Below, in pieces: positions 32,535-40,534 of a DNA stretch of 64,000 nt. Positions within the stretch are counted from its first letter, which is position 1. Each line of letters starts with the position of its first letter. The DNA is taken from positions 1 to 64,000 of the forward strand of contig JAMPEA010000001.1 of assembly GCA_023665365.1 (NCBI GenBank), in the 5' to 3' direction. Below the pieces are notes generated by a model, which was not told the DNA's origin, did not search any database, and saw only the letters and a list, made by a program, of their open reading frames with translations. Source of the DNA: Bacillota bacterium (lineage in GTDB: Bacteria > Bacillota > Clostridia > Christensenellales > CAG-917). Position numbers and translations under genes: made by a program.

Positions 32535-32557
32535 AAAACACGCGCAAGCGTGTTTTT
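32535..32557 (+). terminator. Terminator of the tRNA cluster
   Basis: ACACGC/GCGTGT stem with GCAA loop, flanked by AAAA and TTTTT. Confidence 0.85.
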
Positions 32558-32801
32558 GTAATTTGTGGGGCAGAGTGGATTTAGCGCAATTACATTGCGC
32601 CACCGCTAAGCGGTGCGAACCACCGTTCGGTGCTGACCGCAAGCGAGGGAGAAGCAAGCACGAAGTATTTGCAAAAACCGAGTGCAGTGGACATAGATAA
32701 CAAAAACAAATGCGCGCAACGCGCGTAGATTGCAAAAGCAATCGTTTTGTTATCGTAGACGCTTCGAGCGTAGCGAGCAAGCTCAGCTCTGCGCTATTAA
32801 A
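32558..32801. other. Hairpin-rich DNA between the two copies of the tRNA-Tyr end
   Basis: No plausible gene. Short perfect hairpins follow one another: GCGCAA-TTACA-TTGCGC, ACCGC-TAA-GCGGT, CACCG-TTC-GGTG, and GATTGC-AAAA-GCAATC. GATAACAAAA near 32695 and TTTTGTTATC near 32745 form a 10-bp outer stem enclosing the last of these plus GCGCGCAACGCGCG, which makes a three-way junction possible. At 32565-32580 there is an imperfect inverted copy of the tRNA end. It could be the remnant of an excised element or a structured RNA. Confidence 0.5.
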
Positions 32802-32822
32802 CGAATCCACCCCTGCCCACCA
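32802..32822 (+). repeat. Direct repeat, copy 2 (displaced tRNA-Tyr 3' end)
   Basis: Exact 21-base copy of 32512-32532 with no tRNA body in front of it. Confidence 0.85.
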
Positions 32823-32995
32823 TGTAAAGCCCAAAACGATTGCGTTTTGGGCTTTACAATGAAGCGCCGACAAAAGTCGGCATGAAAAATGAAGACGCAC
32901 TGCTAATGAAGACGCTTGCGCTAATTGGCAGAATTCGGCGCTTCGCTTCATTATTCATTAGGAGTGAAACGACGACTTCATTATTCATTTATTTT
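32823..32995. repeat. Palindromes and short repeats before the four-helix-bundle gene
   Basis: A perfect 16-bp palindrome (32823-32858, ATTG loop) is followed by GCCGAC-AAAA-GTCGGC, an inverted pair GAAGCGCCGA (32861-32870) / TCGGCGCTTC (32935-32944), and direct repeats of AATGAAGACGC and CTTCATTATTCATT. No reading frame here looks coding. Confidence 0.65.
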
Positions 32996-33007
32996 AGAGG
33001 TGACAAA

Positions 33008-33364
33008 ATGCGCGACGATAAACTTTCAATTCAATCTATTGATTTTGCTGTTGAAATTATTAATCTTATCAAAGACTTGAAATCAAAACACGAGTCGATA
33101 ATTTCTAACCAGATAGGTCGTAGTGGTACATCGATAGGCGCAAATATATATGAGGCACAGTATGCCCATAGTAAGTCGGATTTTATCGCTAAATTGCAAA
33201 TAGCCTTAAAAGAATCAAATGAAACGTCTTATTGGTTAGAACTTTTGTTTAAAACTAATTACATTGGCGAATTACAATATAAAAAACTTGAAAGCGCAAA
33301 TACAAGCATTCGTGCGATGCTCATCTCGTCGATAAATACGGCAAAGGGCAAAGCTGAAAGCTAA
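33008..33364 (+). CDS. Four-helix-bundle protein (23S rRNA intervening-sequence family)
   Basis: A 118-residue all-helical protein with the family marks FAVEIINLIKDLK, QIGRSGTSIGANIYEAQ, FIAKLQIALKESNETSYWLELL and a final long helix. Relatives are encoded in 23S rRNA intervening sequences, as bAvd-like accessory proteins of diversity-generating retroelements, and as isolated genes of unknown role. No reverse transcriptase or variable repeat is visible here, so it belongs to the isolated type. ATG 33008 follows GAGGTG. Repeats directly upstream and the tRNA-end duplication suggest an acquired segment. Confidence 0.88.
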   Translation: MRDDKLSIQSIDFAVEIINLIKDLKSKHESIISNQIGRSGTSIGANIYEAQYAHSKSDFIAKLQIALKESNETSYWLELLFKTNYIGELQYKKLESANTSIRAMLISSINTAKGKAES

Positions 33365-33473
33365 TTGTTTCGCTAACGAGTTGACGGGGATAGATGGAGA
33401 GATAAAATAAGTATATAGTGCGTTGGATTGTGTGTCTTGCATAGTACTTTTTAGTTTTTAGCTATGTCATAGC

Positions 33474-33502
33474 TTGAAAATACAAGCTATTTATGCTATA
33501 AT
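33474..33502 (+). promoter_or_regulatory. Promoter of the first lipoprotein gene
   Basis: TTGAAA, 17-bp spacer, TATAAT with an extended TG motif, 53 bases before ATG 33556. Confidence 0.75.
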
Positions 33503-33555
33503 ATTTTTGCTCATATAAAGCGATAAAGAGTAATCTATAATTGGTAAAATTTTGT

Positions 33556-34236
33556 ATGAAAAAATTATGGTTAATTCTCGTGGGGGTCATTGTGGCAAAT
33601 CTTGTTTTGCTCACAAGTTGCGTGTACATAGGGCTACCCGCTGAAAAAGTTAAACGCCATAACGAAGCGATTAAGCAACAGTTGCCTGACTTTTCCTTAG
33701 ATAATTTCAGCGGAAGTTTTTATTACATACCCGAAAGTGAGGGAAAATCAATTTACTTTTCATCTAAAAACGGGAAAAGAGAATATCTTATAAAGACTAA
33801 TGAAAAGCTATCGTATTTTGACGGAATTACAGAAAAAACTTATACCTTTTCTACAAAAGTCGAAGAAAATACATCGGAGAATACAGCAGATTATCAATCG
33901 ATTGAAAACGATATTCAAAATATCTTGGACTTAGTTCATTCCTACAACGGAACGTACGATAAAATCACAAGTATATCGGGTTCGCAAAAATGCGGAGAAG
34001 AAGTCTATGACGAGATAGAACATGACGTCTATTCTATGGAATGGAAATATTCCTCAATCGCGTTATTTCTGTTTTACATAAACACTGAGACATCTGTCCT
34101 GCATTCCATCTATTTAAGAGACATTTCTGAAAATATGAATGAGGAAAAACCGCATTTTGATTTATTCATTTACTCAAACGAGTCCTTTGTTTCGAGCTTG
34201 AAATATGAATATGAGACACTAAAAAGCGTCTCATAA
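33556..34236 (+). CDS. Putative lipoprotein of unknown function
   Basis: A 226-residue protein with a lipoprotein signal: MKKLW, a hydrophobic stretch, then the lipobox LTSC with Cys22. The mature part is charged, mixed alpha/beta, with no motif I recognise. ATG 33556 gives a normal signal peptide; an in-frame TTG at 33541 would add five residues. A promoter stands directly upstream and no partner gene overlaps, so it is probably a single unit on the outer face of the membrane. Confidence 0.65.
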   Translation: MKKLWLILVGVIVANLVLLTSCVYIGLPAEKVKRHNEAIKQQLPDFSLDNFSGSFYYIPESEGKSIYFSSKNGKREYLIKTNEKLSYFDGITEKTYTFSTKVEENTSENTADYQSIENDIQNILDLVHSYNGTYDKITSISGSQKCGEEVYDEIEHDVYSMEWKYSSIALFLFYINTETSVLHSIYLRDISENMNEEKPHFDLFIYSNESFVSSLKYEYETLKSVS

Positions 34237-34340
34237 AAATTATTTTTATAATTTTAAATTACAATTTAGAGGTTAATTGTGTTATTCATTGACAATTTCT
34301 CCATATTTACTGTAATTTCTTAAATATTATAGATAAATTT

Positions 34341-34367
34341 CATCTTAATGACAAGCAAATTAAGATG
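34341..34367. other. Hairpin in the 285-bp gap between the two lipoprotein genes
   Basis: CATCTTAAT/ATTAAGATG with a nine-base loop and no adjacent T run. Apart from this and the promoter at 34429, the gap 34237-34521 is A/T-rich and shows nothing else. Confidence 0.4.
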
Positions 34368-34428
34368 CGGAATTTGTTTTACAAAATTATCAAGGTTTTA
34401 TGTAAGATTATTTTATTAAGATTGCCTG

Positions 34429-34456
34429 TTGCCAATTTGAGTTCTTGTGTTATAAT
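34429..34456 (+). promoter_or_regulatory. Promoter of the second lipoprotein gene
   Basis: TTGCCA, 16-bp spacer, TATAAT, about 65 bases before the start. Confidence 0.6.
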
Positions 34457-34521
34457 AGGACTGGTTCAATATGATTGCATTGAAAATCAATGGCAAATAA
34501 AATGAGTCAAAGAGGTAAAAT

Positions 34522-35142
34522 ATGAAAAAATCAAGTAAAGTTATTTTGTTGATGCTCGTTGTTGCTTTAACGATTACGTGCTGCGTAGGGCTTGTAGCCT
34601 GCGGAGACGGAAATAATACCCCTCCGCCGAATGACAGACTTCCATATGCGGGCGAGTATGAGTTTGCGGGCTTCAAGGTTTATAAGTGGGTCAGGGAAAA
34701 CAATAACTTTATGACTGTGCCATACGACGGTGACGAGGACGACGCTTTTGCCGAGTGCTACTTGCATTTCACAAAGGAATACGCTTTGGAGGAAGCGAAT
34801 AAGCAATCATTTACGCTCAACGCCGACGGAACTGCTACTTGGACTGTGCCCTCAAACATAGGCGGCTTTGGCGCGGCGTCCTCGCCGACGCTTAGCGGAA
34901 CGTGGAATATATGGATTGATGAGGAAGTCCCATATTTTTCCTATTCATTTAATGACGGCGGTCACACTTACACAAGGGACTACACTGATTTCAGCGAGGC
35001 GACCATCGAGTGCACGCTGTGGCTGTTGAGCGATTTCCATAGTGATTTCAAATATCAATTTTCGGGCGCTGCGGCACCCGAGGGCTATTCAACTGATAAT
35101 ACATGGGAAATCCATGCGCTATATAAAAGAGTAGCCGAGTAA
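34522..35142 (+). CDS. Putative lipoprotein of unknown function
   Basis: A 206-residue protein with a lipoprotein signal peptide ending in the lipobox LVAC (Cys27), then a short Asn/Pro linker and a domain rich in aromatic and acidic residues (GEYEFAGFKVYKW, LSGTWNIW, FKYQFSGAA) that looks beta-rich. The GTW strand pattern resembles small lipocalin-like lipoproteins of gut Clostridia, but I cannot assign a family. It ends nine bases before luxS and may be cotranscribed with it. Confidence 0.65.
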   Translation: MKKSSKVILLMLVVALTITCCVGLVACGDGNNTPPPNDRLPYAGEYEFAGFKVYKWVRENNNFMTVPYDGDEDDAFAECYLHFTKEYALEEANKQSFTLNADGTATWTVPSNIGGFGAASSPTLSGTWNIWIDEEVPYFSYSFNDGGHTYTRDYTDFSEATIECTLWLLSDFHSDFKYQFSGAAAPEGYSTDNTWEIHALYKRVAE

Positions 35143-35151
35143 CGCTTAAAA

Positions 35152-35619
35152 ATGGAAAAGATAGAGAGTTTCACTGTCAATCATTTGGTTTTGCAACCGG
35201 GGCTATACGTCTCGCGCAGGGACATGCACGGCGGAGTAGTCGTCACCACGTTCGACCTGCGTATGACCGTGCCAAACCGCGAGCCTGTTATCGACACGCC
35301 TGCGCTACATACGATAGAGCACTTAGCCGCTACGTTTCTGCGCAATCATGAGCGCAAGGATGAAATCATATATTTCGGACCGATGGGATGCAGAACGGGT
35401 TGCTATCTCGTTATGTTTGGAGATTTAAAGCCCTGCGACGTTTACGACCTGATTATCGAAACGTGCGATTTCATCATCGGACATGAGGGAGAAATCCCGG
35501 GCACGACTCCCGTGGAGTGCGGAAATTATTCCGAGCAAAATCTGAATATGGCGAAATATTATATACGAAAATACAAATCCGCCTTGATAGAATATCGAAA
35601 TTTTGAATATCAAGCCTAA
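35152..35619 (+). CDS. luxS: S-ribosylhomocysteine lyase LuxS
   Basis: Cleaves S-ribosylhomocysteine to homocysteine and the AI-2 precursor DPD in the activated methyl cycle. Metal ligands His53, His57 (HTIEH) and Cys123 (ECGNY) and the catalytic Cys84 (RTGCY) are in place. 155 residues, full length. No methyl-cycle partner (mtn/pfs, metH) is adjacent. The ribosome-binding site is weak (AACGCTTAAAA precedes the ATG), consistent with readthrough from the gene upstream. Confidence 0.97.
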   Translation: MEKIESFTVNHLVLQPGLYVSRRDMHGGVVVTTFDLRMTVPNREPVIDTPALHTIEHLAATFLRNHERKDEIIYFGPMGCRTGCYLVMFGDLKPCDVYDLIIETCDFIIGHEGEIPGTTPVECGNYSEQNLNMAKYYIRKYKSALIEYRNFEYQA

Positions 35620-35681
35620 ATTTTAGGTGTAAGCAGTATACGTTTACGTTGAAAATAATTCTTTATGACTCTCAGTAAAAA

Positions 35682-35716
35682 AAATAATCCGTCGATTATC
35701 GGCGGATTATTTTTTA
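35682..35716 (+). terminator. Terminator after luxS
   Basis: AATAATCCGTCG/CGGCGGATTATT (one G-U pair), TTTTTT after it. Also positioned to stop the convergent membrane-protein gene. Confidence 0.85.
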
Positions 35717-35730
35717 AAACTTATCTTTGA

Positions 35731-36555
35731 TTACGGCGTGTAAAATTTGCCAATCCAGTTGCCTGCGCCGTCCGTTTGAGGTCCGAGCATTCCGAGGCTT
35801 CCCGAGATTATCAGCAGGAGTACGACAACCGCAAGTATTATTCCTACGCCGATTATCTGCCACTTGCGAGGCAAATCGTGTATGCAGACCGCCGCAAAGA
35901 AGAACGGGCAGTAGCCTATTAGGAAGAGCACAAGAGGCATACTCGGTTGCCACCAATCCTTTTCCCACGTGAGTACGCCGCATTTGTTGAGCAAAATTTC
36001 GATAATGACGGCAAGCACAGAGCCGACAACGGCGGTGATAACGCGCCCGAGCACCGCTTTGAGTTTGATTTTGCGTTCCTCGACGGTCAAATCGGCGTGT
36101 TTTACGTTGGCTTTATAATACATATTGCGCGGGTCGTTTAGCCAATTTTTGTTGCCGTCCATAAACTTTACACTCTCGAAGCCGTCGCTGACGGTGAGGA
36201 GCTTACAGGTCATCATGCCCAAAATAAAGAACATAAACGATATTTCGATATTGTATCCCACGAGGATTTGGAGGGCAGAGCCGCCCGCCGCCGTCGTACC
36301 CCATACGGGCTGACCCGTAGTCGCATAGACCATAGCGTTCCAAGTCTCGTTGAAAACGTCCATAAGCCAGAAAGCCGCCGCGCCGAATACCGTGCTGTAA
36401 TTCTTCTTTCTGATTTCGGAGATGATGAGATAAAGAGTTATGACAAAAATCGGAACAATATACCATTTAAGCTGTTTTGGGTCTTGCATGACCTCTTCTA
36501 AGTTTAAAGGCGTAGTCGTACCGGGCGCTTTTGCTGCAAAAAGTGCGTTAAACAT
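35731..36555 (-). CDS. Integral membrane protein of unknown function
   Basis: A 274-residue protein with about six membrane helices (near 32-47, 55-72, 92-118, 170-195, 208-225 and 232-255). A conserved-looking stretch, WLMDVFNETWNAMVY, lies between helices two and three, and a hydrophilic loop (about 125-165) follows the third. I do not recognise the family. Its promoter spacer contains a TetR-like dyad, which suggests control by a repressor encoded elsewhere. Confidence 0.7.
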   Translation of the reverse strand: MFNALFAAKAPGTTTPLNLEEVMQDPKQLKWYIVPIFVITLYLIISEIRKKNYSTVFGAAAFWLMDVFNETWNAMVYATTGQPVWGTTAAGGSALQILVGYNIEISFMFFILGMMTCKLLTVSDGFESVKFMDGNKNWLNDPRNMYYKANVKHADLTVEERKIKLKAVLGRVITAVVGSVLAVIIEILLNKCGVLTWEKDWWQPSMPLVLFLIGYCPFFFAAVCIHDLPRKWQIIGVGIILAVVVLLLIISGSLGMLGPQTDGAGNWIGKFYTP

Positions 36556-36577
36556 ATAAATCCCCCTTGATAAGTGA

Positions 36578-36606
36578 ATTCTAACCGACTAAACAGTCAA
36601 AGTCAA
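36578..36606 (-). promoter_or_regulatory. Promoter with TetR-like operator upstream of the membrane protein
   Basis: On the minus strand TTGACT, 17-bp spacer, TAGAAT. The spacer holds GACT-GTTT-AGTC (36587-36598), of the kind seen at TetR-family operators in Firmicutes. Confidence 0.55.
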
Positions 36607-36620
36607 TAGGCGATTGAAAT

Positions 36621-37406
36621 TTATTCTTCTTCGGGGGAAATATTTTGTTGAAGTACCCAAATTTTCATAAGCAGACGTTGGGGCAACAGTTTGGACATAA
36701 GGTGAGATAGTTTGATTGCAAGCCCGTAAACGGACATATCCTTATTGTTTTTCGCGTCGTCAAGCGCTTTTTTCGCAACGGGATATGGCTCGACCATAAA
36801 TGGAAACTCATTCGTAGCCTTATTTGCGCCTATATCTGCGCGCTCGATTAAGTTAGTATCCATCCAACCGGGGCATACGGCGGTTGCGCTTATGCCTTTG
36901 CCGTTTAGCTCGACGTTCAATGCGCGGGTGTAATTTCTTACAAACGCCTTGGTTGCGCTGTACACGTTTTGATAAGGCACTGGCTGAAAGCTCGCCTGCG
37001 AAGCCATGTTGATAATATGCGAATTTTCTTTCATATAGGGCAGGCACGCGTTGCACATATAGACGAGCGCATTGATATTTAGGTCTATCATATTTAGACA
37101 AAGCTCATTCGATACGGCAGAATAGTCGCCGAATTCGGCAGCGCCCGCGCAGTTTACAAGATACTTGACGCGCGGATTTTCCGTTTGAAGCAGCAGTTCG
37201 ATAGCGGTTAAGTTGTTGCGGTCGGTCAAATCCATAGAAAATATCCTAATCTTTTCTCCGAAAGCGCGCTTTACCTCATTTAGTTTGTCCACGTCGAGCG
37301 CGATAGCCCAAATCTCGTCAATCTCGTTGTAGTCGGAAATGATTTTAGTAAATTCTTTTCCGATCCCGCTGTTTGCTCCCGTTATAATTGCAATCTGCTT
37401 TGACAT
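36621..37406 (-). CDS. Short-chain dehydrogenase/reductase
   Basis: Classical SDR of 261 residues: cofactor motif TGANSGIG at 9-16, NCAG near 85-88, catalytic Tyr149 and Lys153 (YSATK) with Ser136 or Ser139 upstream. The C-terminal tail (LSHLMSKLLPQRLLMKIWVLQ) resembles DltE/YqjQ-type reductases. Substrate unknown. ATG 37406 follows GAGGTG; a GTG two codons earlier is part of that site. It lies behind the membrane-protein promoter and is probably a separate unit. Confidence 0.88.
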   Translation of the reverse strand: MSKQIAIITGANSGIGKEFTKIISDYNEIDEIWAIALDVDKLNEVKRAFGEKIRIFSMDLTDRNNLTAIELLLQTENPRVKYLVNCAGAAEFGDYSAVSNELCLNMIDLNINALVYMCNACLPYMKENSHIINMASQASFQPVPYQNVYSATKAFVRNYTRALNVELNGKGISATAVCPGWMDTNLIERADIGANKATNEFPFMVEPYPVAKKALDDAKNNKDMSVYGLAIKLSHLMSKLLPQRLLMKIWVLQQNISPEEE

Positions 37407-37514
37407 ATTCACCTCGTCGGAATTAGTATTATCAAATTTTCGCCGTTTAACACGTGGCGCAAATAAAAAGAAGTCGAAGCGTTTATAATTTTCAGTCTTG
37501 GCAAAAATCTACGT

Positions 37515-37637
37515 ATGGATAAGTTGTTTTCGGCAAATTTCGAGGATAAAGAGGTGTATAACGTTACACTTGTGGAAACCGAAAATCTGCGGGACAATCC
37601 GCCCGCAAGCGCCGTCAAAGGCAAAGAAAAATGTTAA
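37515..37637 (+). CDS. Possible small protein ahead of spoVAC
   Basis: A 40-codon frame (MDKLFSANFEDKEVYNVTLV at its start) ends 16 bases before spoVAC. Composition is protein-like and it lies in the leader of the spoVA operon, but there is no clear ribosome-binding site and no relative that I know. An overlapping frame continuous with spoVAC is less likely because spoVAC has its own start signal. Confidence 0.3.
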   Translation: MDKLFSANFEDKEVYNVTLVETENLRDNPPASAVKGKEKC

Positions 37638-37653
37638 GACGAACGAGGGCAGT

Positions 37654-38094
37654 ATGATAGAGAGAAAAGCATATCAAGATTACGTAAACAACGCGCAACC
37701 TAAATCGCCTATGGTGAGAACGCTCGTAGCGGCGTTTATCGTCGGCGGCTTAATTTGCTGTATCGGCGAGGGCATCGGCGACATAATCAAGCTGATTTTC
37801 AAAGAGATGAGCGAAAAAGACGTTGCCACGTGGGAAAGCTGCATAATGATTTTCTTGGGCAGTTTATTTACGGCGCTCGGGTTGTACGATAAACTCGGAC
37901 ACTACGCCGGCGGAGGTTCAATCATTCCGATAACGGGTTTTGCGAACTCCGTCGTGTCGCCTGCTATGGAGTATAACCGCGAGGGAGTATTCTTCGGCAT
38001 ATGCGCAAAGATGTTTGTCATAGCAGGTCCGATTATAGTGTTCGGCGTTACGGCGAGCTTCCTCGTGGGATTTATAGGCTACTTTGTAGTGTGA
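37654..38094 (+). CDS. spoVAC: Stage V sporulation protein AC
   Basis: Membrane component of the SpoVA channel that moves dipicolinate into the spore and out at germination; SpoVAC itself acts as a mechanosensitive channel in Bacillus. 146 residues with about four helices and the family segment YAGGGSIIPITGFANSVVSPAMEYNREG. ATG 37654 follows GAGGGC. First assigned gene of a spoVAC-spoVAD-spoVAE set; each follows the last closely. Confidence 0.95.
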   Translation: MIERKAYQDYVNNAQPKSPMVRTLVAAFIVGGLICCIGEGIGDIIKLIFKEMSEKDVATWESCIMIFLGSLFTALGLYDKLGHYAGGGSIIPITGFANSVVSPAMEYNREGVFFGICAKMFVIAGPIIVFGVTASFLVGFIGYFVV

Positions 38095-38103
38095 GGTGGC
38101 GTT

Positions 38104-39315
38104 ATGCGAACGTTTGAAATTAAAACTCCCGTGTATATCAAAAGCGGCTTCACCGTCGTAGGACCGAAAGAGGGCGACGGCAATTTCGGCGACTGTTTCG
38201 ATATGGTGCTCAACGACGACCTATGGTGCGAAAAATCCTATGAAAAGTGCGAAAGCAAAATGCACAGGAGCGCGATAGACGGCGCAATAGTCAAAGCGGG
38301 ACTGAAAAAAGAGGATATAGACATACTGCTTGGCGGCGATTTGCTCAACGAACTGTCGTCAACGAGTCTCGCCGCGCGCAATTTTCCGTCCGCGTTTTTG
38401 GGAATGTACAATGCCTGTTCCACTTTCAGCGAAGCGATTTTGGTCGGCTCTATGTTGATTTCGGGCGGATACGCCAATAACGTAACGTGTTCGACGTCAA
38501 GTCACTTTTCGTCGGCGGAGCGTCAATACCGATTTCCGCTCGAACTCGGCAATCAACGTCCGCCCACGGCGCAATGGACGGTGACGGGAGCAGGGTGCAC
38601 GGTGCTTAGCAATAGAAAACCGAATAATATGCATGCGCGCGTATCCGAGGACGACATAATCGAACTGGATAAGACAATAAACACCGACGACAAAGCCTAC
38701 GAAAAGTATATGAAAAACGTAGATAAACAGAAAAAAGTTATCAACCGCGACAGGTCGAATATATACGAAGAAAATTTTGACAAGCAAAATAACGACTACA
38801 ACAAGGATATAACCCATTGTGTGCGCGTGACAGGCGGAACTATGGGCAGAGTGATAGACCTCGGCATCGACGATGAGGCGAATATGGGTGCGGCAATGGC
38901 GCCTGCCGCGTGCGACACGATATTGACGCATTTTAAAGAAAGCGGACGCGACCCGAGCTATTATGACGGAATATTTACGGGCGACCTTGGAAGATTCGGA
39001 AAACAAGCGCTTGAATATCTGCTTTCAAAAGAGGGGATAACTTTGCCGGAATACTATATGGATACGGGCGCGAGCTATTTCACACCCGAGCAAAAGACTT
39101 TTCAAGGCGGAAGCGGGGCGGGTTGCGTAAATACTGCGTTTAACAGTTATATCTTAAAACGCCTGCAAAGAGGGGAATTAAAGCGAGTGCTTATTGTGCC
39201 GACAGGCGCACTCTTGAATAAGGATACGCCTTTGCAAAAAGAAACTATCCCCGGAATTGCGCATGCTTTTACCTTGGAAAGTGAATCGTTAAACGGTGAA
39301 AGTATTCTAATTTAA
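38104..39315 (+). CDS. spoVAD: Stage V sporulation protein AD with a charged insertion
   Basis: Thiolase-fold protein that binds dipicolinic acid for the SpoVA channel. Conserved parts include GGDLLNELSSTSLAARNFP, NACSTFSE near 103-110, NMGAAMAPAACDT and TGDLGRFG. At 403 residues it is about 60 longer than Bacillus SpoVAD. The excess is a single, highly charged stretch at about 181-236 (rich in Asp, Lys, Asn and Tyr) between TVLSNRK and THCVRVTGG, in a surface loop position. Spacing to spoVAC is nine bases. Confidence 0.94.
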   Translation: MRTFEIKTPVYIKSGFTVVGPKEGDGNFGDCFDMVLNDDLWCEKSYEKCESKMHRSAIDGAIVKAGLKKEDIDILLGGDLLNELSSTSLAARNFPSAFLGMYNACSTFSEAILVGSMLISGGYANNVTCSTSSHFSSAERQYRFPLELGNQRPPTAQWTVTGAGCTVLSNRKPNNMHARVSEDDIIELDKTINTDDKAYEKYMKNVDKQKKVINRDRSNIYEENFDKQNNDYNKDITHCVRVTGGTMGRVIDLGIDDEANMGAAMAPAACDTILTHFKESGRDPSYYDGIFTGDLGRFGKQALEYLLSKEGITLPEYYMDTGASYFTPEQKTFQGGSGAGCVNTAFNSYILKRLQRGELKRVLIVPTGALLNKDTPLQKETIPGIAHAFTLESESLNGESILI

Positions 39316-39386
39316 CCTAAAAATTATAATACTTTTGTAAAAATTTGCATTATAACATCAACATTGGAATAAGATAGGTGACGAAT

Positions 39387-39758
39387 ATGGAAATGTTTTT
39401 AACTTATTTAAAAGTGTTTGCAATCGGCGGACTTGTGTGTATGATTGGACAAATACTTATAAACAAGACAAAAATGTCGTCTGCGCGCATACTCGTTTTA
39501 TATATGATAGTAGGCGTTATACTCGAAATCACGGGAGCGTTTGAGTATATGAAAGAGTTTGCGGGTTCGGGTGTAACTATCCCGATTATGGGATTTGGTT
39601 CCAATTTGGCAAAGGGTGCGCTCGAAGGGGTTAAAGAGCAGGGCTTTTTGGGCGCTATCGCAGGCGGAATGAGCGGAGTTGCCGCAGGGCTTACGACTGC
39701 CATAGTCTGCGGATTTGTGTTTGGACTTATAGCAAAATCGAGAAGCAAAAAGATTTGA
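39387..39758 (+). CDS. spoVAE: Stage V sporulation protein AE
   Basis: Third SpoVA component, 123 residues with about four membrane helices. The FAGSGVTIPIMGFGSNLAKGALEGVKEQG segment parallels the one in SpoVAC and marks the SpoVAE (SpoVAEb) family. ATG 39387 lies just after ATAGGTG; an in-frame GTG at 39378 is part of that region. It ends the operon and faces yunB. Confidence 0.93.
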   Translation: MEMFLTYLKVFAIGGLVCMIGQILINKTKMSSARILVLYMIVGVILEITGAFEYMKEFAGSGVTIPIMGFGSNLAKGALEGVKEQGFLGAIAGGMSGVAAGLTTAIVCGFVFGLIAKSRSKKI

Positions 39759-39789
39759 CAATTTATTGAAAATCGGCTATCTAATTGAG

Positions 39790-40467
39790 TCAAGGGCTCA
39801 AATCGAGCATATCGGATATATCGGTCATATTTAGATACGTGTCCGGAATTTCGCCTACTATCACGTTTTCGCAAACCAATATTTCCGCCTTTACTTGCAC
39901 GGTCGGCTCGTCTATCGGCGTGATTATGCTGACGTCAGCATACACGTCGATATATATTTTATGAAGCGTTTGGTTTATTCCCGCGGACTGAAAACAGGAT
40001 ACGAAATCACAGTTAGCCGCTCCTATCGGGACGATTTTTATAGTTACGTCCGGACCGAAGCCTGTAAGCAGAGCAAAACCTGTAAACGTGCCGACGGCTA
40101 TGGATATTTCCTGCACGCCTAAATCGTCGAGATTTGCCTGCGCGAGATTGGCTATTTCGCGCGCAATGGTGTTTATACGCGGCGAATTTGCCTGTATCAT
40201 AGTAATTTTTCCGTTATTATCGTATTTCACTTCAAACAATTCGTCGTAAGTCAGTCCGCCGTTGATGACGGTCGTCGCCGCGAGGTTCACGGCGTTTGTG
40301 GCGATGGCGCGGACCTGCGCAATGGAGCTGTCCATAACCGTAGGAACTACGTTGTTGCGAAAATAAATAGTGCAAAAGATAAAAATCACGATGAAAACTA
40401 CTATCGCAATGACGACGCGCAAAACCTTAGGGCGCATATCCTTTGATATTTTCGATTGCCTCGACAC
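39790..40467 (-). CDS. yunB: Sporulation protein YunB
   Basis: Mother-cell sporulation protein of unknown biochemical role. A single N-terminal membrane helix (about 14-34) is followed by a domain that starts with an AIATNAVNLAATTVI helix and contains LTYDELFEVKYDNNGKI and a Gly-rich ALLTGFGPDVTI stretch, as in YunB of Bacillus. 225 residues, normal. It is divergent from rarA and converges on spoVAE. Confidence 0.85.
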   Translation of the reverse strand: MSRQSKISKDMRPKVLRVVIAIVVFIVIFIFCTIYFRNNVVPTVMDSSIAQVRAIATNAVNLAATTVINGGLTYDELFEVKYDNNGKITMIQANSPRINTIAREIANLAQANLDDLGVQEISIAVGTFTGFALLTGFGPDVTIKIVPIGAANCDFVSCFQSAGINQTLHKIYIDVYADVSIITPIDEPTVQVKAEILVCENVIVGEIPDTYLNMTDISDMLDLSP

Positions 40468-40497
40468 GCGACATTATATGAATTGAGCCTTTAAATC

Positions 40498-40526
40498 TTT
40501 ACAAATTGCGACATAATTGCTATAAT
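40498..40526 (+). promoter_or_regulatory. Promoter of rarA, probably giving a leaderless mRNA
   Basis: TTTACA, 17-bp spacer, TGCTATAAT ending at 40526. The rarA ATG is at 40535, eight bases later, where transcription is expected to start. Confidence 0.7.
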
Positions 40527-40534
40527 TTATAACT

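Noticed and set aside
32803-32872. A seventh tRNA after the second copy of the tRNA-Tyr end
   Set aside because: Only the 3' end is present; no acceptor 5' strand, D arm or anticodon arm can be folded.
33008-33364. Diversity-generating retroelement around the four-helix-bundle gene
   Set aside because: No reverse transcriptase, template repeat or variable repeat is visible within several kilobases.
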